Shown piece by piece: positions 39,571 to 52,293 of a stretch of 64,000 nucleotides of DNA. The stretch comes from Eopsaltria australis (taxonomy: Eukaryota; Chordata; Aves; Passeriformes; Petroicidae). The number at the start of each line of letters is the position of its first letter. The stretch's first letter is position 1. The stretch spans positions 558,001 through 622,000 of the forward strand of contig JAVTVJ010011652.1 in NCBI GenBank assembly GCA_034509425.1, given 5' to 3'. The notes below the pieces were generated by a model, which saw only the letters and a list, made by a program, of their open reading frames with translations, was not told the DNA's origin and did not search any database. Both the position numbers and the translations under genes were made by a program.

Positions 39571-42500
39571 TAAATACACATAAATATTTTTAAGGAGGTT
39601 TAATATTGTGACTTCAAAGAAAGCTAAAAGACAGGATGAGAAAAAAAATATTTTTTTAGCATTTTGATTATGGATAAAAATTGCTAATATTTCTTTCTTA
39701 AGCAGATGCAGTTGTATTTACAAACTACAAAAATCAGATCCGAATAAAAATTCTTTTTCTGCTAAAAAAATACTTCTCTTTTTGCTGTCATGCGGAAGAA
39801 GAATTTTTTTTCCAGTTACAGAATTTTAGTGAAGAATTATCTGCAAAACTCAGAAATCAATGGTTTTCCAAGCACATTATGTAGAGCTGTGTTTCACATG
39901 TCACCCACAATATGGATTGCTTTCTGATCATGTCGCTGCCCTCGGAATGGAAGGCACTACCCTGCATGGCAGAGAGGAGAGCAAAGAGGGAATGTTCCAA
40001 TATAGGAAAAACCACAGCAACAACACTTGGCCACATCCAGCCAAAGTGTTTCTACAGATCCAGATGGTAATTTCAGTGGAAATAAGAACCAGTTCAAGAT
40101 GTCTTGCTGATATTCAAAAGGCTCTTGGTCTGACTCTGATTCAAAAGACTAAATTTAATTAGCAAGAATTTTTTTTAAGATAGCTTTTTTACCCCTATTC
40201 TTAATTTATTTCATATATATTATTTCTCTAGGGTGTTTAAGGAAGACTGGAGTTGAAAGAGAAAACAGAAAATATTGTTTAGGAATACAAGGGTGGAGGC
40301 TTCAAATCCCACTCCATGAGTATAACCCAGGGCAGCAAAGGTGTATGAAAGAAATGTAAGACAGGGACATTGCTATTTTTCAAAGACTTTTGTTAAAATC
40401 TATTCAATTTAATCTTCAGAAATTTCTGTGTTTGTTTAATACACATTGCCACAATTTCCATGTCAGGCATGTCTCAAGTATTTAATACAAGGTAAATATG
40501 CATCTATGCACATATGCATATATATACACACATACACATATGCAAGTTTAATATTGTATCAAATGCACATGACCAAAAAACAACAAAGCATAATAAAGCA
40601 TTCAAAATCAAATTTTTTTCTTCTGTCAGAAATATTGGAAACCTGAAAATGTACCTTAAGAAGACCACATCAGCAGTGCCCTGTGTGTTGCCATACACCT
40701 GCCACGGCTCAGCTGATGGAAGTTCAGGAGCCCTGAACCATTGATTACTTTGGCATTTATTGTGAGGACATTGGGACATGCTGGAGGTAAAACCCAAGAC
40801 ATCCAACACAAAATGCACAGGATTGATTACTGAAAGACATACTTTGTCATTAGCTATAAATGAAAATTTGGGTAACTGTTCCTTTATATCAACACCTTGG
40901 TCCTAAGAGGCTGGTAAAATAAGGTAAACTAATTCGTTATCTGTCTTTACTGTCCATAAAAAACATAAACAATTTGAGTTTCAAGCCAATCTAGTCAGCC
41001 CTCAACCCCGGCAAACTGATCACAACTTTCTTCTAACCATTTAAAGACACTTTAATTACCTGGTGTAAGTAGATCTCAGTGAGTGAAATAGAAGTCCTAT
41101 ATACACAGAATACATAACAGGTTCATCTGACGGCTTCTGTTTATTGATCAATTCAGATTTTTTTCCAAATAATTGAGTTTTAAGCAGTACATTGTGATAG
41201 CCCAACACTACTTAGGTTTCAGCATCACTAAGGAAGTTGTCATGTAGAAGTCTTCACAGAAGAAACAGAGAAACCTGGAATTTGTGATGTACAGATCAAA
41301 CCCATTTCAGAGGCTGGGAAAGTCTCTATAATCCTGATTTGGTTTCGATTTTCCTTTGAGCATCATCCAAGCCTTCACTACAGCTGACTTTTTGGCAAAC
41401 AGAATTGTCCTGTCACAGACTTGTTTGCCTCTTCCAAATAGGTTCCCAAACTGAACCATTTTCCTCACCTTTCAGATATGAAACAACCACACACTTATTA
41501 ATGGAGTTGTCTGCATGACATGTTTGTACTCTCCAGGCTGACTTTCCTGGCAGCCCAACCTTCTTATTGCATAAAACCTCCTGAAACAACAAGGACACAA
41601 AGGAAGAGCCCTAAACTCAGAAGAAAACGAAAACCTACATACACAGCAGGATATAGATGTAGAGGATACTGGAAAAGATTCTAGGAAAAACAACTGCCAT
41701 TCATGTTTCACTCTCTCTGCAAGGCTGTAATCATGGTATTTCCCTACAGCTGGCTGAGAATTTTTTACAAAATGCTGTTTCCAGGAAAAATAGTGCTCTT
41801 GTCATAAGAACCAAAACATCATGGTTTTCTTATAAAATCTGAATATAACTATCAGGCAGGAACTCCCTTTGCAATAATGGGAGGAGGTTTGGGGTTTGCT
41901 TTTGTTTTAAAATGAAACTGAAACTGATTAATTTAAAACATCTGAATTATACTTCCCATGAGTCACTGCAGTGTATTGTGAAGAAAACCAGTTCAAACGA
42001 CACCATAGAAAACATCTCTTTGGCCTAACAAACTAAAATGAAACATTTTAACATTTTTAGATTATTTGTACTATATTATTTATATTAAACTGAAAAATCA
42101 GTGTGATATAATGAACCAAGAAACATCAAAACTTAAGCATAGTAGATATTCCTGTTTTCAGCCAGTTCCTCCACTCACACACACAAACTTAGATCCAGAA
42201 ATCAAATCGGTTTACAGGTGGCTGGATGGCAAGGAAGTGCAAACCCAGGTCAGTATGGCAGTGTTCCCAATGACCCTGGAGGGATCATCCCATTTTCATT
42301 TTGCTGCCCACCATAAATAAATGTACCAGTATGAAAGAGACTAGAAGCAACAGCACATATCCACCTGCATGCACATTTGAAATGAGGTGAAAAGATGAAA
42401 TTTTGTCACAAAATTTCACTGTTTCCTCGTGTTTCAGCACGTAGCATCAGAATCACTGTTGGAAATGCAGAATGCCAAGTGTACCAAAACTCTGCCTTAC

Positions 42501-43439
42501 TATAAACTGCAGATCTTTTTCTGTGCATGTAGCAAACATTTTAGCATAACAGGACATAGCAAAAATGCACCTTCAGCTGTACTTTGCAAAATACTTTCTC
42601 CTGGGCTGAATAATTGAGAAAATTAGGAACAAGGAAATAATTCAGGAAAAAAATACAGGCAGAAATTGGGGGTTTTGGAGAAAAAGCAGACACACCCTCA
42701 CAACAACAAAAACAAACAAAGAAACAAAAAGCATTAAGTGCCATCAAAATTGCTTGAATACATCATGAAGCCCCATATTCTGTTAACACTAGGCCTTACA
42801 GTGAGAGATGGGAAATATGATGTGGCATAACTGCATTTAATCAAGGTGAATCCCTCTCTGATGATTATCAGGTGAGGATAGATTTCTTGCTCCACTCTCT
42901 CTATCCTTGTACATGAAGAAAAATACTGAGACAACATCTAAAACCATAATAAGGAAGAGAGATTATGTTAACTGTAGCTTAAGAAATGTCTTTGTACTAG
43001 AGAAACAAACAAATTGAAGGCTGTAAAAATCAAAGGGCAATTTAATTGTCGTTCTACACAAACACAAAAGGGCAAATAAAGAGCTGCCTCCTCTTGTTGC
43101 AGGTAGATCACAGAACCCTCACTGTTTCCAGCTTGTCAGCAGTGCCTTCCCACTACTTCCACCTTACACCAGCCCTGGGCTGACTGGCTTTATCTTCAAA
43201 ACTGGATTAGAGGCTGTCTAGTTAAGCTTTATTATAGTACCTGATAGAAGAAAAATGTATGGGGAAGAAAACATTCAGTGTATCTGCATAAGCAAGGTGT
43301 GTTTTTCATTTGTGATGTGGCTGTTTGTGACCTACCACATATCTGGAATATCAAGCCAGAGATCCCTCCTGAACTGCAATGGTATTAGATTGTGTAACAG
43401 AAATGGATTTTATTTGGCAGAACAAATTAAACTAAACAC

Positions 43440-43471
43440 AGAATGAACAGGCTGCAGAATGAACAGGCTGC
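43440..43471. repeat. 16-bp tandem duplication
   Basis: Two perfect adjacent copies of agaatgaacaggctgc at 43440-43455 and 43456-43471. A local duplication in noncoding sequence. Confidence 0.95.
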
Positions 43472-46400
43472 ATCAGAGACCCCTGTGTCAGGACCCAGAA
43501 GAATAAAAATCCCAATATGCTTGACCAAACTGAAAATCCCTTCTCGCATAAAGGCTGTCCTGGAGGCTGTCTGAAGGTAGAACATCTTCAGAACAAGGAA
43601 CAACTGGATTCTGCTGTAGTAAGAAATGTTCCTGACCACAATGAAGCCAGGAAGGGGTGTGCAGGTGAGAGATTGCAGTGACTGTCCTGTAGTCCCACAG
43701 GTCACTGCAAGGACATTGCAAGATTTCCCTGCACAGAGTGTGTGATTCATCTCAGGGGATTGCCCTGATCTTTGCCTCTCTCTCCCTCCCACATCCTGGC
43801 TCAGAGATGAGGATGTGGATATTCAGAAAGTTCAGTGCCATCAGCTTTACTGTTTGGCATTTGATACAGCCTTAGAATGTCCTAAAAATCTTCCGGATCC
43901 TCATGTGGCTGCATGTATATCTAGTGTGTTATTTTGCTTTATTTTGCAAAACAATATATAAATTCAGTTAATGCAACCAGGAAATAGAAGAAAAAAGAAG
44001 AAAGAGGGAGTCATGCCAAAGTGACTTTATTTCCAACCACTCCATATTGGGCATCCAGACTTGGTCAAATAGATAGAAGCTGGCAGTTAATCGTTTACTC
44101 ACAAAACCCACAGTGTTTTGCTTGTAGCTGCAGACCTACATTAATTTTTGTGAATGTGTCAAATTATGATGCTTATAATGCAGTATTGTGGATTCAGCCT
44201 CTGCAAAATATCACCAATGGCATTTTTAGTGGTCCAGTTTGAAAATGTGACCCTTAGAGACTTGATGAATAAAATTAGTCAACTCTGTAACTTTAAAATA
44301 GCTCTTTTCTAATTAAAGTGTGATGAAGCTTTCAGCCTATCTAGCTAGGGATGCAGAGTGCACGAGCAAACCAATTAGAGATAGTGGCAAAAACAAAATG
44401 GTGTCACAAAAAGATTTACCACATCAGTCCCTCCAGTAGCTGTACCATTTCTGCTGATAAAGGTGAAACAACAGCTACTGCTGCAGCTAAGGCTGAAGCT
44501 AATGTTAAGCTGACAAATCAACTTTTAGAGTCTTGGGAGATTCAGCAGAGCTATCAAGAGGCACAAAGGCTACTAATGCTTATGTCATACTTCTCAACTC
44601 TCACACTTTACCCAGGAGACGCCAGATTTTTTTGGCTTAAAAATTTTTTGATTTTTGTATTCTCTTGGGCAAAAAATCAAAGAGGCCCATTAATTCAATG
44701 AGAATTTCACATATCTCGCTGTTTGATTTTTTTTTTCCATAAGACACACTGTGTGAGGTTGAGAAGTATGCTCTACTATGATAATGACACCCTGAAGGAT
44801 AGCACTGGTAGAAGGATGAAATCCCAGCTGCTGCCATTTGAAGCAAACATTCAGGACATTTGATGCTTGAATTCAGGTGGAGAAACCACCACATATGACT
44901 GCACTGCCATTGTGGGGAGTCTGTGCAATCAGACCCAAATCCAGGCCGTATTTAAGGCACACAGCACAGGGGAGAGAAGAGCTTGGCCTGACTCCTGTGA
45001 GCAGGCACACAGCTAGTAATAATCTGTCAAACATTTGCACGCCTTGTGGTAATCTGGTTCACCACTTCTTAGAGGACGTGATTACATGCTTACTTGAACA
45101 AATCTCCCTGCCTGTCTAGCGGTGAGCATTAGTAGCAATGGGAGGAAACAAACAGATATGATGCTACAAAAAGAAAAAGCACTGATTTTTATGGCAGATT
45201 TTCTCTATGTCGCTCGAATCTTTCCTATATCAAAATACCGGGGAGTGAAAACAATTTTTTTTGCAGAGATTAAAGATATAGACAAAAGCTAAAAGCAAAG
45301 TGGGTGTCAAAGGCTGGAGCAACATCTTGCAAGTAAAGTACTTTTCATGTTAGGTTCAAATTAGGTTCCACAGAGCCCAAGAATACAGGTTCTTTGTGGT
45401 GAAAAGTACACGTGGTTGGGCACCTGAGAATTACTGGACCTTCTGGGAACTGTGTGTGCCAAAACCAGCCAGGGTACCCTGTATTACATTCAATGTTATT
45501 CCACGTGGAAGAATTTCAACATCTGTATCCAGCTTCAAACAAATACATCCTCTGCTTCAGTTCCAGATAATTCTGTAAAGAAACAGTGTCTAATATATAC
45601 ATTACTCAGAAATTAAGGTGAACTGTAAGTTGAAATGCAGATGCAAATTTTTAGGACTCAGTAACCCAGTGTAGTTCACCTGTAAAGTTCAGATCTGAAA
45701 CCTAATTCAAATTGTACACGTGTAGCTCTTCAAAGCCATAGATTTATTTCAAGCTTAGCTGAAACATTATTATTATGAAGAAATAGTAATTAAAAGACTA
45801 AGTTAGCCAGAGGAATTGCAAAAAAATGTAAGACAAAGTGTAATTTTAAGATGTAGGTAAATATGGAAGAATGATGTCTAGTTAATTACATGCAGGAGAA
45901 TAGAAATAATATGAGTTAGAAGCATGACAGTACTGAAGGTAATAACATCCAGTAATACATCACAGATTATAGGAGATAAGTGGAAGAAGAGCAGAGTCTT
46001 TTCAATGCGTTCAGAAAAGGCTACAAGTAAGTAACCACCATATAGATTCCCACCTATGGATCTGATATGGAAACTGCTTTAGAATATAGCACAGGGATGA
46101 TGATGGCTGAAATTCTGTATAATTCCCACTCAGTTTTTCAGGGAAGGCAGAGATTTTCTGACTCACTGGATTAGCAATACATGCAAAACATGGTGAAAAC
46201 ATCTGCATTTTACAGAAGATGATGTAATCATAGTCGATGGCACTGTGTTATGGACCTGGTGTTGGAAACAGGAATTAGAGGGGAGAGTTACTAAACTCAT
46301 AAAACCTCAGAAAAAAATGATAAATTCTCCAAATCAATATTTTAGTCTGCAAAAAAGAGAGGAAAGACCTCAGAAGAAATACTATTGCATGTCCAACAGA

Positions 46401-46526
46401 AATACATTTCTAATTGACCTAGGCCATTCTGCCTTTATAATGCTGATACCTGTGTTTGTGATTTTGTCTTACTAAAGACATTTTCTAAAACTGTCATTTT
46501 AAGCAGCACGTGCAAAATACAATCTG

Positions 46527-46564
46527 TTTTTTTTTTCCTGGGGCCAGCTTTTTTTTTTTCTGGG
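46527..46564. repeat. Paired T-run direct repeat
   Basis: Two T-runs, each followed by c(c)tggg, are separated by a short gggccagc spacer. It looks like a small direct duplication around a T homopolymer. Confidence 0.8.
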
Positions 46565-47479
46565 CTCTGAAAGCACAGCTCTGATACAAATCTACATCTC
46601 TGTGTGCCTGCTGCATTAGTGATCATACGCAATGGCCTGTCTGCTGTGTGAGATTATGGGGATACTGCAGGCAGGGGGCAAGGGATCAGCCAGGATGTGT
46701 ACAAACTTCAAATTGCTGGCTACACCCCTGACTGAAGTCTACATAAATTATGTCCACCACGTTCCCATCATTTATTTCTTTTGTCATTCCTTCAAAGAAC
46801 TCGGTCATATTCTGTCTGACAGGATTTATTCTTGGTAAAACCATTGCTGATCTTCTTTTAATAACCCTTTCTCCGATAAATACCCAGCGCTTTCATCCCT
46901 AATGATTGATTCCTGTATCTTAACTTTCAGCAATATATCTGAGGAGAGCTATTGAAAAGCAAGTTTCATCTGCCAAGGCAAGTTTAAAGATGAACTCAGG
47001 TGGCTCTATGCTTAAATGTCTATGTATCTATTTATCATCTCTTAAGGTACAAACAGCTCATCATTACAACAACAACCACTGAAGATGAAAACGATATCCT
47101 TCACTCAGTCAATTCTAAAGCAGGAATCAAGTGTCTGGAAATAACAGTTTAACTTTTTTGAACATGAAAAGGAAAAAGCAACCCTTTATCACAGACATTT
47201 TTTCTGTCAGAAATCCATTTCCCACCCTCTCCCTCAATACATGTCTGCTACAGCCAACACATATGCACTAAAAAATGTGACTTGTTTGTTCTAATACAGG
47301 CTCCCAACTTTTATAGGTTCAAGGTCCAAAAGGCACTGGTTTAACATATTTGATTGGTGAGACTTAATGACACAATAGCAGGCATTAATTGAGGCTGTTG
47401 TGTATTCTAGTATTCATATTGAGTTAGTTACTGACAGGTTTATTTCATTCTGTTTTAAAACGTAGAGAAACCCCTGTGG

Positions 47480-48016
47480 TATCTGCCCTTGCTGATACAG
47501 GTTTGCATGGCTGTGCCCACTCTAGAACTCAATAATGCAATTCCATGTCAGCATTTTATTGGTCTCACTATTGCACTGAGGAAGAAACTTCAGTTAGTCT
47601 GGAACTCAGCTGCTGAAATTTTGACTGACACCATGCATGAAAATCACATTACCCTGGTTGTAAAAAACCTTCTCTGGCTACCTGTAAAGTACAGGATTAT
47701 GTGTAAAGTCCTAGTTATTAACTTACAAGTCCTTAAATTGACTTGGGTTTGAATACCTCAGAGACATTCTGGAACCATACATCCCCAGTCGTTTTCTTTG
47801 GTCTCAGTCAATTGGATTAGTTCTTTTTGGCTGAAGACATTGAGCTACAGGGCATTTTTAGTGTTTGCTCGCTCCTCATGGAATTCATTAACCATGGAGG
47901 TCAGACTGGCTGACTCTCTAACATGCTCTAAATCTGAACTTAAGGTACACATTTTCAGATTGCTTATTAGGATGTATAGAAGGTATATGATTATCTCTAC
48001 TAAGTCGCAATAGTTT
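47480..48016 (+). mobile_element. L2-type LINE remnant: C-terminal end of the reverse-transcriptase ORF
   Basis: Conceptual translation of one + frame gives the C-terminal region shared by L2-type non-LTR retrotransposons. In order it shows KLQLVWNSAAEILT (from 47585), HITLVVKNLLWLPVKYRI, then LKTLSYRAF and WNSLTMEVRLADSL, ending KSELKVHIFRLL. This matches the family pattern K-L-Q-L-V-x-N-x-A-A, H-I-T-x-V, W-L-P-V-x-Y-R-I, W-N-S-L. The two open pieces (47489-47752 and 47798-48013) are in the same frame, separated by a single TGA at 47750-47752. The frame lacks the polymerase catalytic domain and the endonuclease, so it is a fragment that could not move by itself. No start codon is implied. 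The 3' UTR is not recognisable. Confidence 0.85.
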
Positions 48017-51000
48017 TTCACATCTGTGCATATCCTTAAGTGTCAATATTTCAGAGCTAGAATTAGTCTTGTCTCAGAGTTATTTTTCCTCTGTGCACCA
48101 CAAAAAAAAACCCACTTTGCATTATTGCAGCTTTTCCCAATAACTTTATGAGGATCCGCAGAGAAGACACTTGGCAGATCCAAAGCTTAGACATTCCTAC
48201 TTTTAAAGCACATTTGACAACATGATCTAGATCAATATTTCCAGGAAGAACAGCAGATGAAATAGAGAACAACTCTCTTTTTAAGTTTTTGAAGTACTTA
48301 GTGCAAATATTATGAGCATTTGCTTTTAAGATATTTACAACTTTTCCTTTTTCTCATGAGTACACACCCAAAGACGATTCCTTGGTTTAGCTGGTCTGCA
48401 CCTCAATTCAGTAACTGAGTAACTGAGCACTCAATTCGGACAGATCAAATTAAACTCTGATCTAAATAATTATTAAGACTTGATTGGATCATAATTTTAC
48501 TGTACTAAGAGGTCTTCTAATGAACTCCTGTGTGGTGTGAGACTTACATTCCACAGTGGTACTGCAGGTGGACATATTCTAAATTATGAAAGCATAACAA
48601 ACTTAAAAGGTTGACTAAGAGGAGTCTAGGGGGATTTGATTTGACCCTTCCCCTGTGTCCCAGGAATAAGTCAACTGGCTACAGAGAGGATGATGCAATC
48701 AAAAGAGGGAGGCATGGATGCAGTTAATCCATGAACGTGCTCTCTATATTGGTATATCATATAAAGAACAATTCCCTATCAGCAGTGTATGAATAACTGT
48801 GTCTTGAGCTTGCATGCCAACAGTTATGGGTAGATGTCATCACTTTAAGAAATAAAAGCTGTTTCTACAGACATGCAAGACAGATTGGTGAATTTGCCTG
48901 GTTTAAATTAGGCTGAGTGGTTCATGATGGTGTAAGGAGAGGAAAGATATTTTAATAAAACCAGCCAAATCAAACCTTCCCTGCCCAATCGACTTTTCAC
49001 AGAACAGGTTGACAGGGTATTAAAAGCTGTTCCATTGCATTCTGCATGTGAAAAGGGTGCCCAGCATCTAGATTTAATAGAGCCCTAAATAGCTATAGAT
49101 AATTTATTCAAGTTATGGCTTTAAGTTCTGTTTTTCAGAGAATATGAGTCTTACAAAAATGGTTTCCATGCAAATCAAAACCAGCTGAAAGCTTGCCAAG
49201 GCCAAGATGTAATTTAAGATGGCATTTAAGCTGCTCTGTCTTTTCTGTCTCTAGAGATATCATCATAAAATAAAAGAATTCATCAGGTAATGTTGTCTTC
49301 ATTATTCAACTGCACAATTCTGAAGTGAAAAAGTTAATTAGACATACAGTGCTGTCGACACATAGTTTATTAGGAGATTCTGATTAATTAGCTATGGTAA
49401 AAGGTTTTTATATAGTCATAATTAATTTATATTTCAAGAAAAAAGAAAAAAGGCAGACAGTACACAGATTTTAATATTTCTTCCCTCTGACAAATTTATC
49501 AAAGTAATTCTGAAGTTCTGTTGAACCTACTGCCCTTCATTGTTACTTTATAAAAAGTGAGAAACAGACATCTAAGAGCACAACTAACCCTGACTTCCCT
49601 GGGAGTCAGCTTCACACCATTTTGAAAAATGTATTTTTTCTCTGCTGAACCAGTGAATGAAACCACTGTGAACTGCTCACCAAGACACATCTTAGTTTGG
49701 AATACACTGAATCAGCAATGCAAAATTTGGATGTAACACAAGAGTTGTCTTCTGAATTTTCATATTTCCTTCTATGCAACCATGATTTATAGTAGGACTC
49801 AGGTAAAAAGTTTATTATTTCATATTTCTTTAATTTTGCATATTGAGTATTATCTACAAGAGTTAGACATATTCTCTTAATCTACTGTCATGTTAGTTCC
49901 AGACTTGTGCTCACTCTCAAGCCCAAACTCCCCTGACAGACCTCACAAGTGATACACTTTGATTTATGTTTTGGCCAACACTGGGATGAGGCAAAGAGAA
50001 GGATGAGACAAACTGAAGCAAATTCAAGTACATAGAAGAAATGCAACTTGTTCAAACCATGTGGTACAGAAAAAGTGAACCTTGACTCAAGCACAGACAA
50101 AAAAGATGAAGCCACAGAGTTTAACTGGTGTGTCTTCACTAAATTACTGGCAGGGATTAATTTAACCCAAATAAAAGAAAAACTCAGAGAAAATCTCACT
50201 GATCTTTGATACAATCTTTAAACTGCATCACTGTGTATTCAGGTTTATTAGCCATAGCACCTACAAACTGTGATATAAAGATTCATTTTTTGTGAAACAA
50301 ACACATCATGATTCCATGTTTGGATATGAGGCTAAAGGTAGAAGCACACATGCAATCACCAGATACTTATCAGGGTTGGCAAGTCCCTTATCCTGAGAGA
50401 CTTAAAGTGTCCTCTTGGGACCTTCATCAGCAATTACTGGACACAGCAGGACTCTCTCCAATAAAATTTGGCTCAATCCTTTGAAAATGCTCAGGTGGCA
50501 CGTCAGCCATAGGTAGAATTAGAAGGACTGCCAAAACCACTGTTTCTACTTTTGTTTCCACAAAAACCTTAGTGATAAAAAGCAGTTCAGAAAAGCTGAA
50601 TGCAAGATTCCAAGCGATGTCCATTCAGTTTCTGGTTAAGCTTATTTGATGCAGTCCATTACTCAGAACGATTTGGAGCTATAAAAAAATGTTACAATAG
50701 TGAAGATTCCTGAATAAATAATTCTCAATTAAGTGTTAGCACCTAATTATATTAACTTATAGCAATTACTGATTCAATTACGAAATTGAAGATTAACCTG
50801 AAAATGCAGACTGGCTAATTTATTTTTATGATAGCTATACACTAATAGCACGTGTAGTTGGGCTTCTCTGGGCACAAGCAAGGTAGGGTTAATTTTAACA
50901 CTCTTTTAGGAAGCTAGATTGTCTTGCCACACTCAAAGAATACCTGACTAGAATACATACTGGATTGTGTGTGACACAATGTTCCGTTTAATATTCCATA

Positions 51001-51189
51001 GCCTCATGCACCTTGCACAGAAATAGGGGAAGTAATAGGCCTTGCTTTTTATCATCTCTGTTTATGGTTTAATTTTTTCAGTCAAAATTTGCATGGGGCA
51101 TTTCATGACAGTCAGACTTTTACAGTAAGTACAAGAAGAAAACATATTTCTTGATATGTGTGTTTGGATTTTGTCTTGGGAACAGGAAA
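48017..51189. other. Gene-free AT-rich stretch
   Basis: No gene is recognised. Open frames are 60-108 codons and look random. Around 49330-49460 the DNA is very AT-rich with taatta/attaatt cores. A small repeated motif, gtaactga twice with flanking ctcaattc, lies at about 48402-48436. Confidence 0.5.
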
Positions 51190-51405
51190 GTTCCAGAATG
51201 GTTTATGGGTCAGGTTTGGTTAGAGGGGAGAATAGGTTCAACTGTCAGGCCAAATGAAATCAGTTTAGTATTTAGGAAAAGCTTTTGATTATTAAGAACA
51301 GTGAGGTAGAGTAAGATAAAGATGACATAGCTAGGTTTTCTTTGGGTTGTGCAAGATAGACTAGATGAACATAAAAAGTTCCTTCCAGACCTCATATTTT
51401 AGGAA
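51190..51405 (+). mobile_element. Old CR1-type LINE 3' end
   Basis: The segment follows the CR1 3' order with heavy divergence. A stretch resembling the end of the ORF (gtatttaggaaaagcttttg, attaagaacagtgaggtaga) is followed by ttgtgcaagatagactagat and gttccttccagacctcatat, in the position of the usual 'gactagatgacct...cccttccagccct' tail. The terminal octamer repeat is lost. It is in + orientation and much older than the 27.5 kb copy. Confidence 0.7.
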
Positions 51406-52243
51406 AGTGTGCAAAATAAGACTTCTGGTGTTTTGATCTCTCATGTAATCTCATGATTACATATTTTCTTCCCATACAGGTACAACTAAGAACAGAGTTT
51501 TGCCACTGATTTGTACTTTAAAGTGACATGACTAAAAAAATAACAGCATGCCTTGGAATCCCAATCAGCTAATTTCTCCCAATCCAAATTTTCAGTGATG
51601 ATTAACTTATTGTGCAACTTACAATAAATACCACGATTCTCAACAACAAAGATAACAAGCTGCATTTGTGAGCAGTGCATGTCGCATTTTCAAGAAGCAA
51701 CAAAGCAGTAAAGATTACTTCACGTGTACAGATTATGCATTATTTGTTAGTGTGTCACTTCCAGAACTCTTTCTTTTCCAAGGGAAAGTATAAAAAACAT
51801 GTGATTAGCAATGACGCTTTATATGTTAGCCTTTACCCAGATAAATGTCAGATTTAGGTAATCCTATAGGATCTATGCTTCAAATGCTTAGAAACATGAC
51901 TCTGGAAGTTTAAGAAAGTACATACATACATATTATTGAGATTAGTACACCAAATAGCACAGTCCTGCAATAATAATGTGTGGGGCAGATTGAGTTTAAC
52001 AACCATCTCTGAACATTTCCTGTGTGAATCAGTGGAAACCAAGTATAGGGGAAAAGGGAGTGGATTATTCACCAAAGGTGACTAATAAATGTATTATTTC
52101 ACCCTAATCCATCTCTATCTTAGCATGTTTTTTAAAATTTCAATCTCAAGTATATTCCTAACTTTCAGGAAGATAAAATATAGTACATATGGTGTCCAAA
52201 AGTGACTGCTGTGGATAATTCCTTTCATTCCAATACATAAACT

Positions 52244-52293
52244 TTTGCAGAAGTTTTTCCTCTATCATTTTGCAGAGGCTTTTCCTCTATCAT
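52244..52293. repeat. 25-bp tandem duplication
   Basis: Two adjacent 25-base copies (tttgcagaagtttttcctct followed by atcat) at 52244-52268 and 52269-52293 differ at two bases. A local duplication in noncoding sequence. Confidence 0.9.

Larger units (their letters stand above)
33546..47479. other. Gene-free stretch with simple repeats
   Basis: No coding gene is recognised. It contains the longest open frame in the window (150 codons, minus strand, 37384-37836), which lies in a locally GC-richer patch and lacks any known motif. A second frame at 44351-44701 on the + strand is Ala/Glu/Lys-rich in its middle, also without recognised family. Poly-T tracts at 36734-36756, 38989-39009 and a pair at 46527-46559 are simple sequence. 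A splice-acceptor-like tract precedes 34460. Confidence 0.5.

Noticed and set aside
44960..45060. Further MIR-like fragment (gcacacagctagtaataatc)
   Set aside because: Only one short matching string, and the rest of the MIR order is missing.
47489..47752. Independent small gene starting at the left end of the L2-like frame
   Set aside because: There is no ATG at its start and the translation continues the LINE pattern past the TGA in the same frame, so it is part of the retrotransposon remnant.
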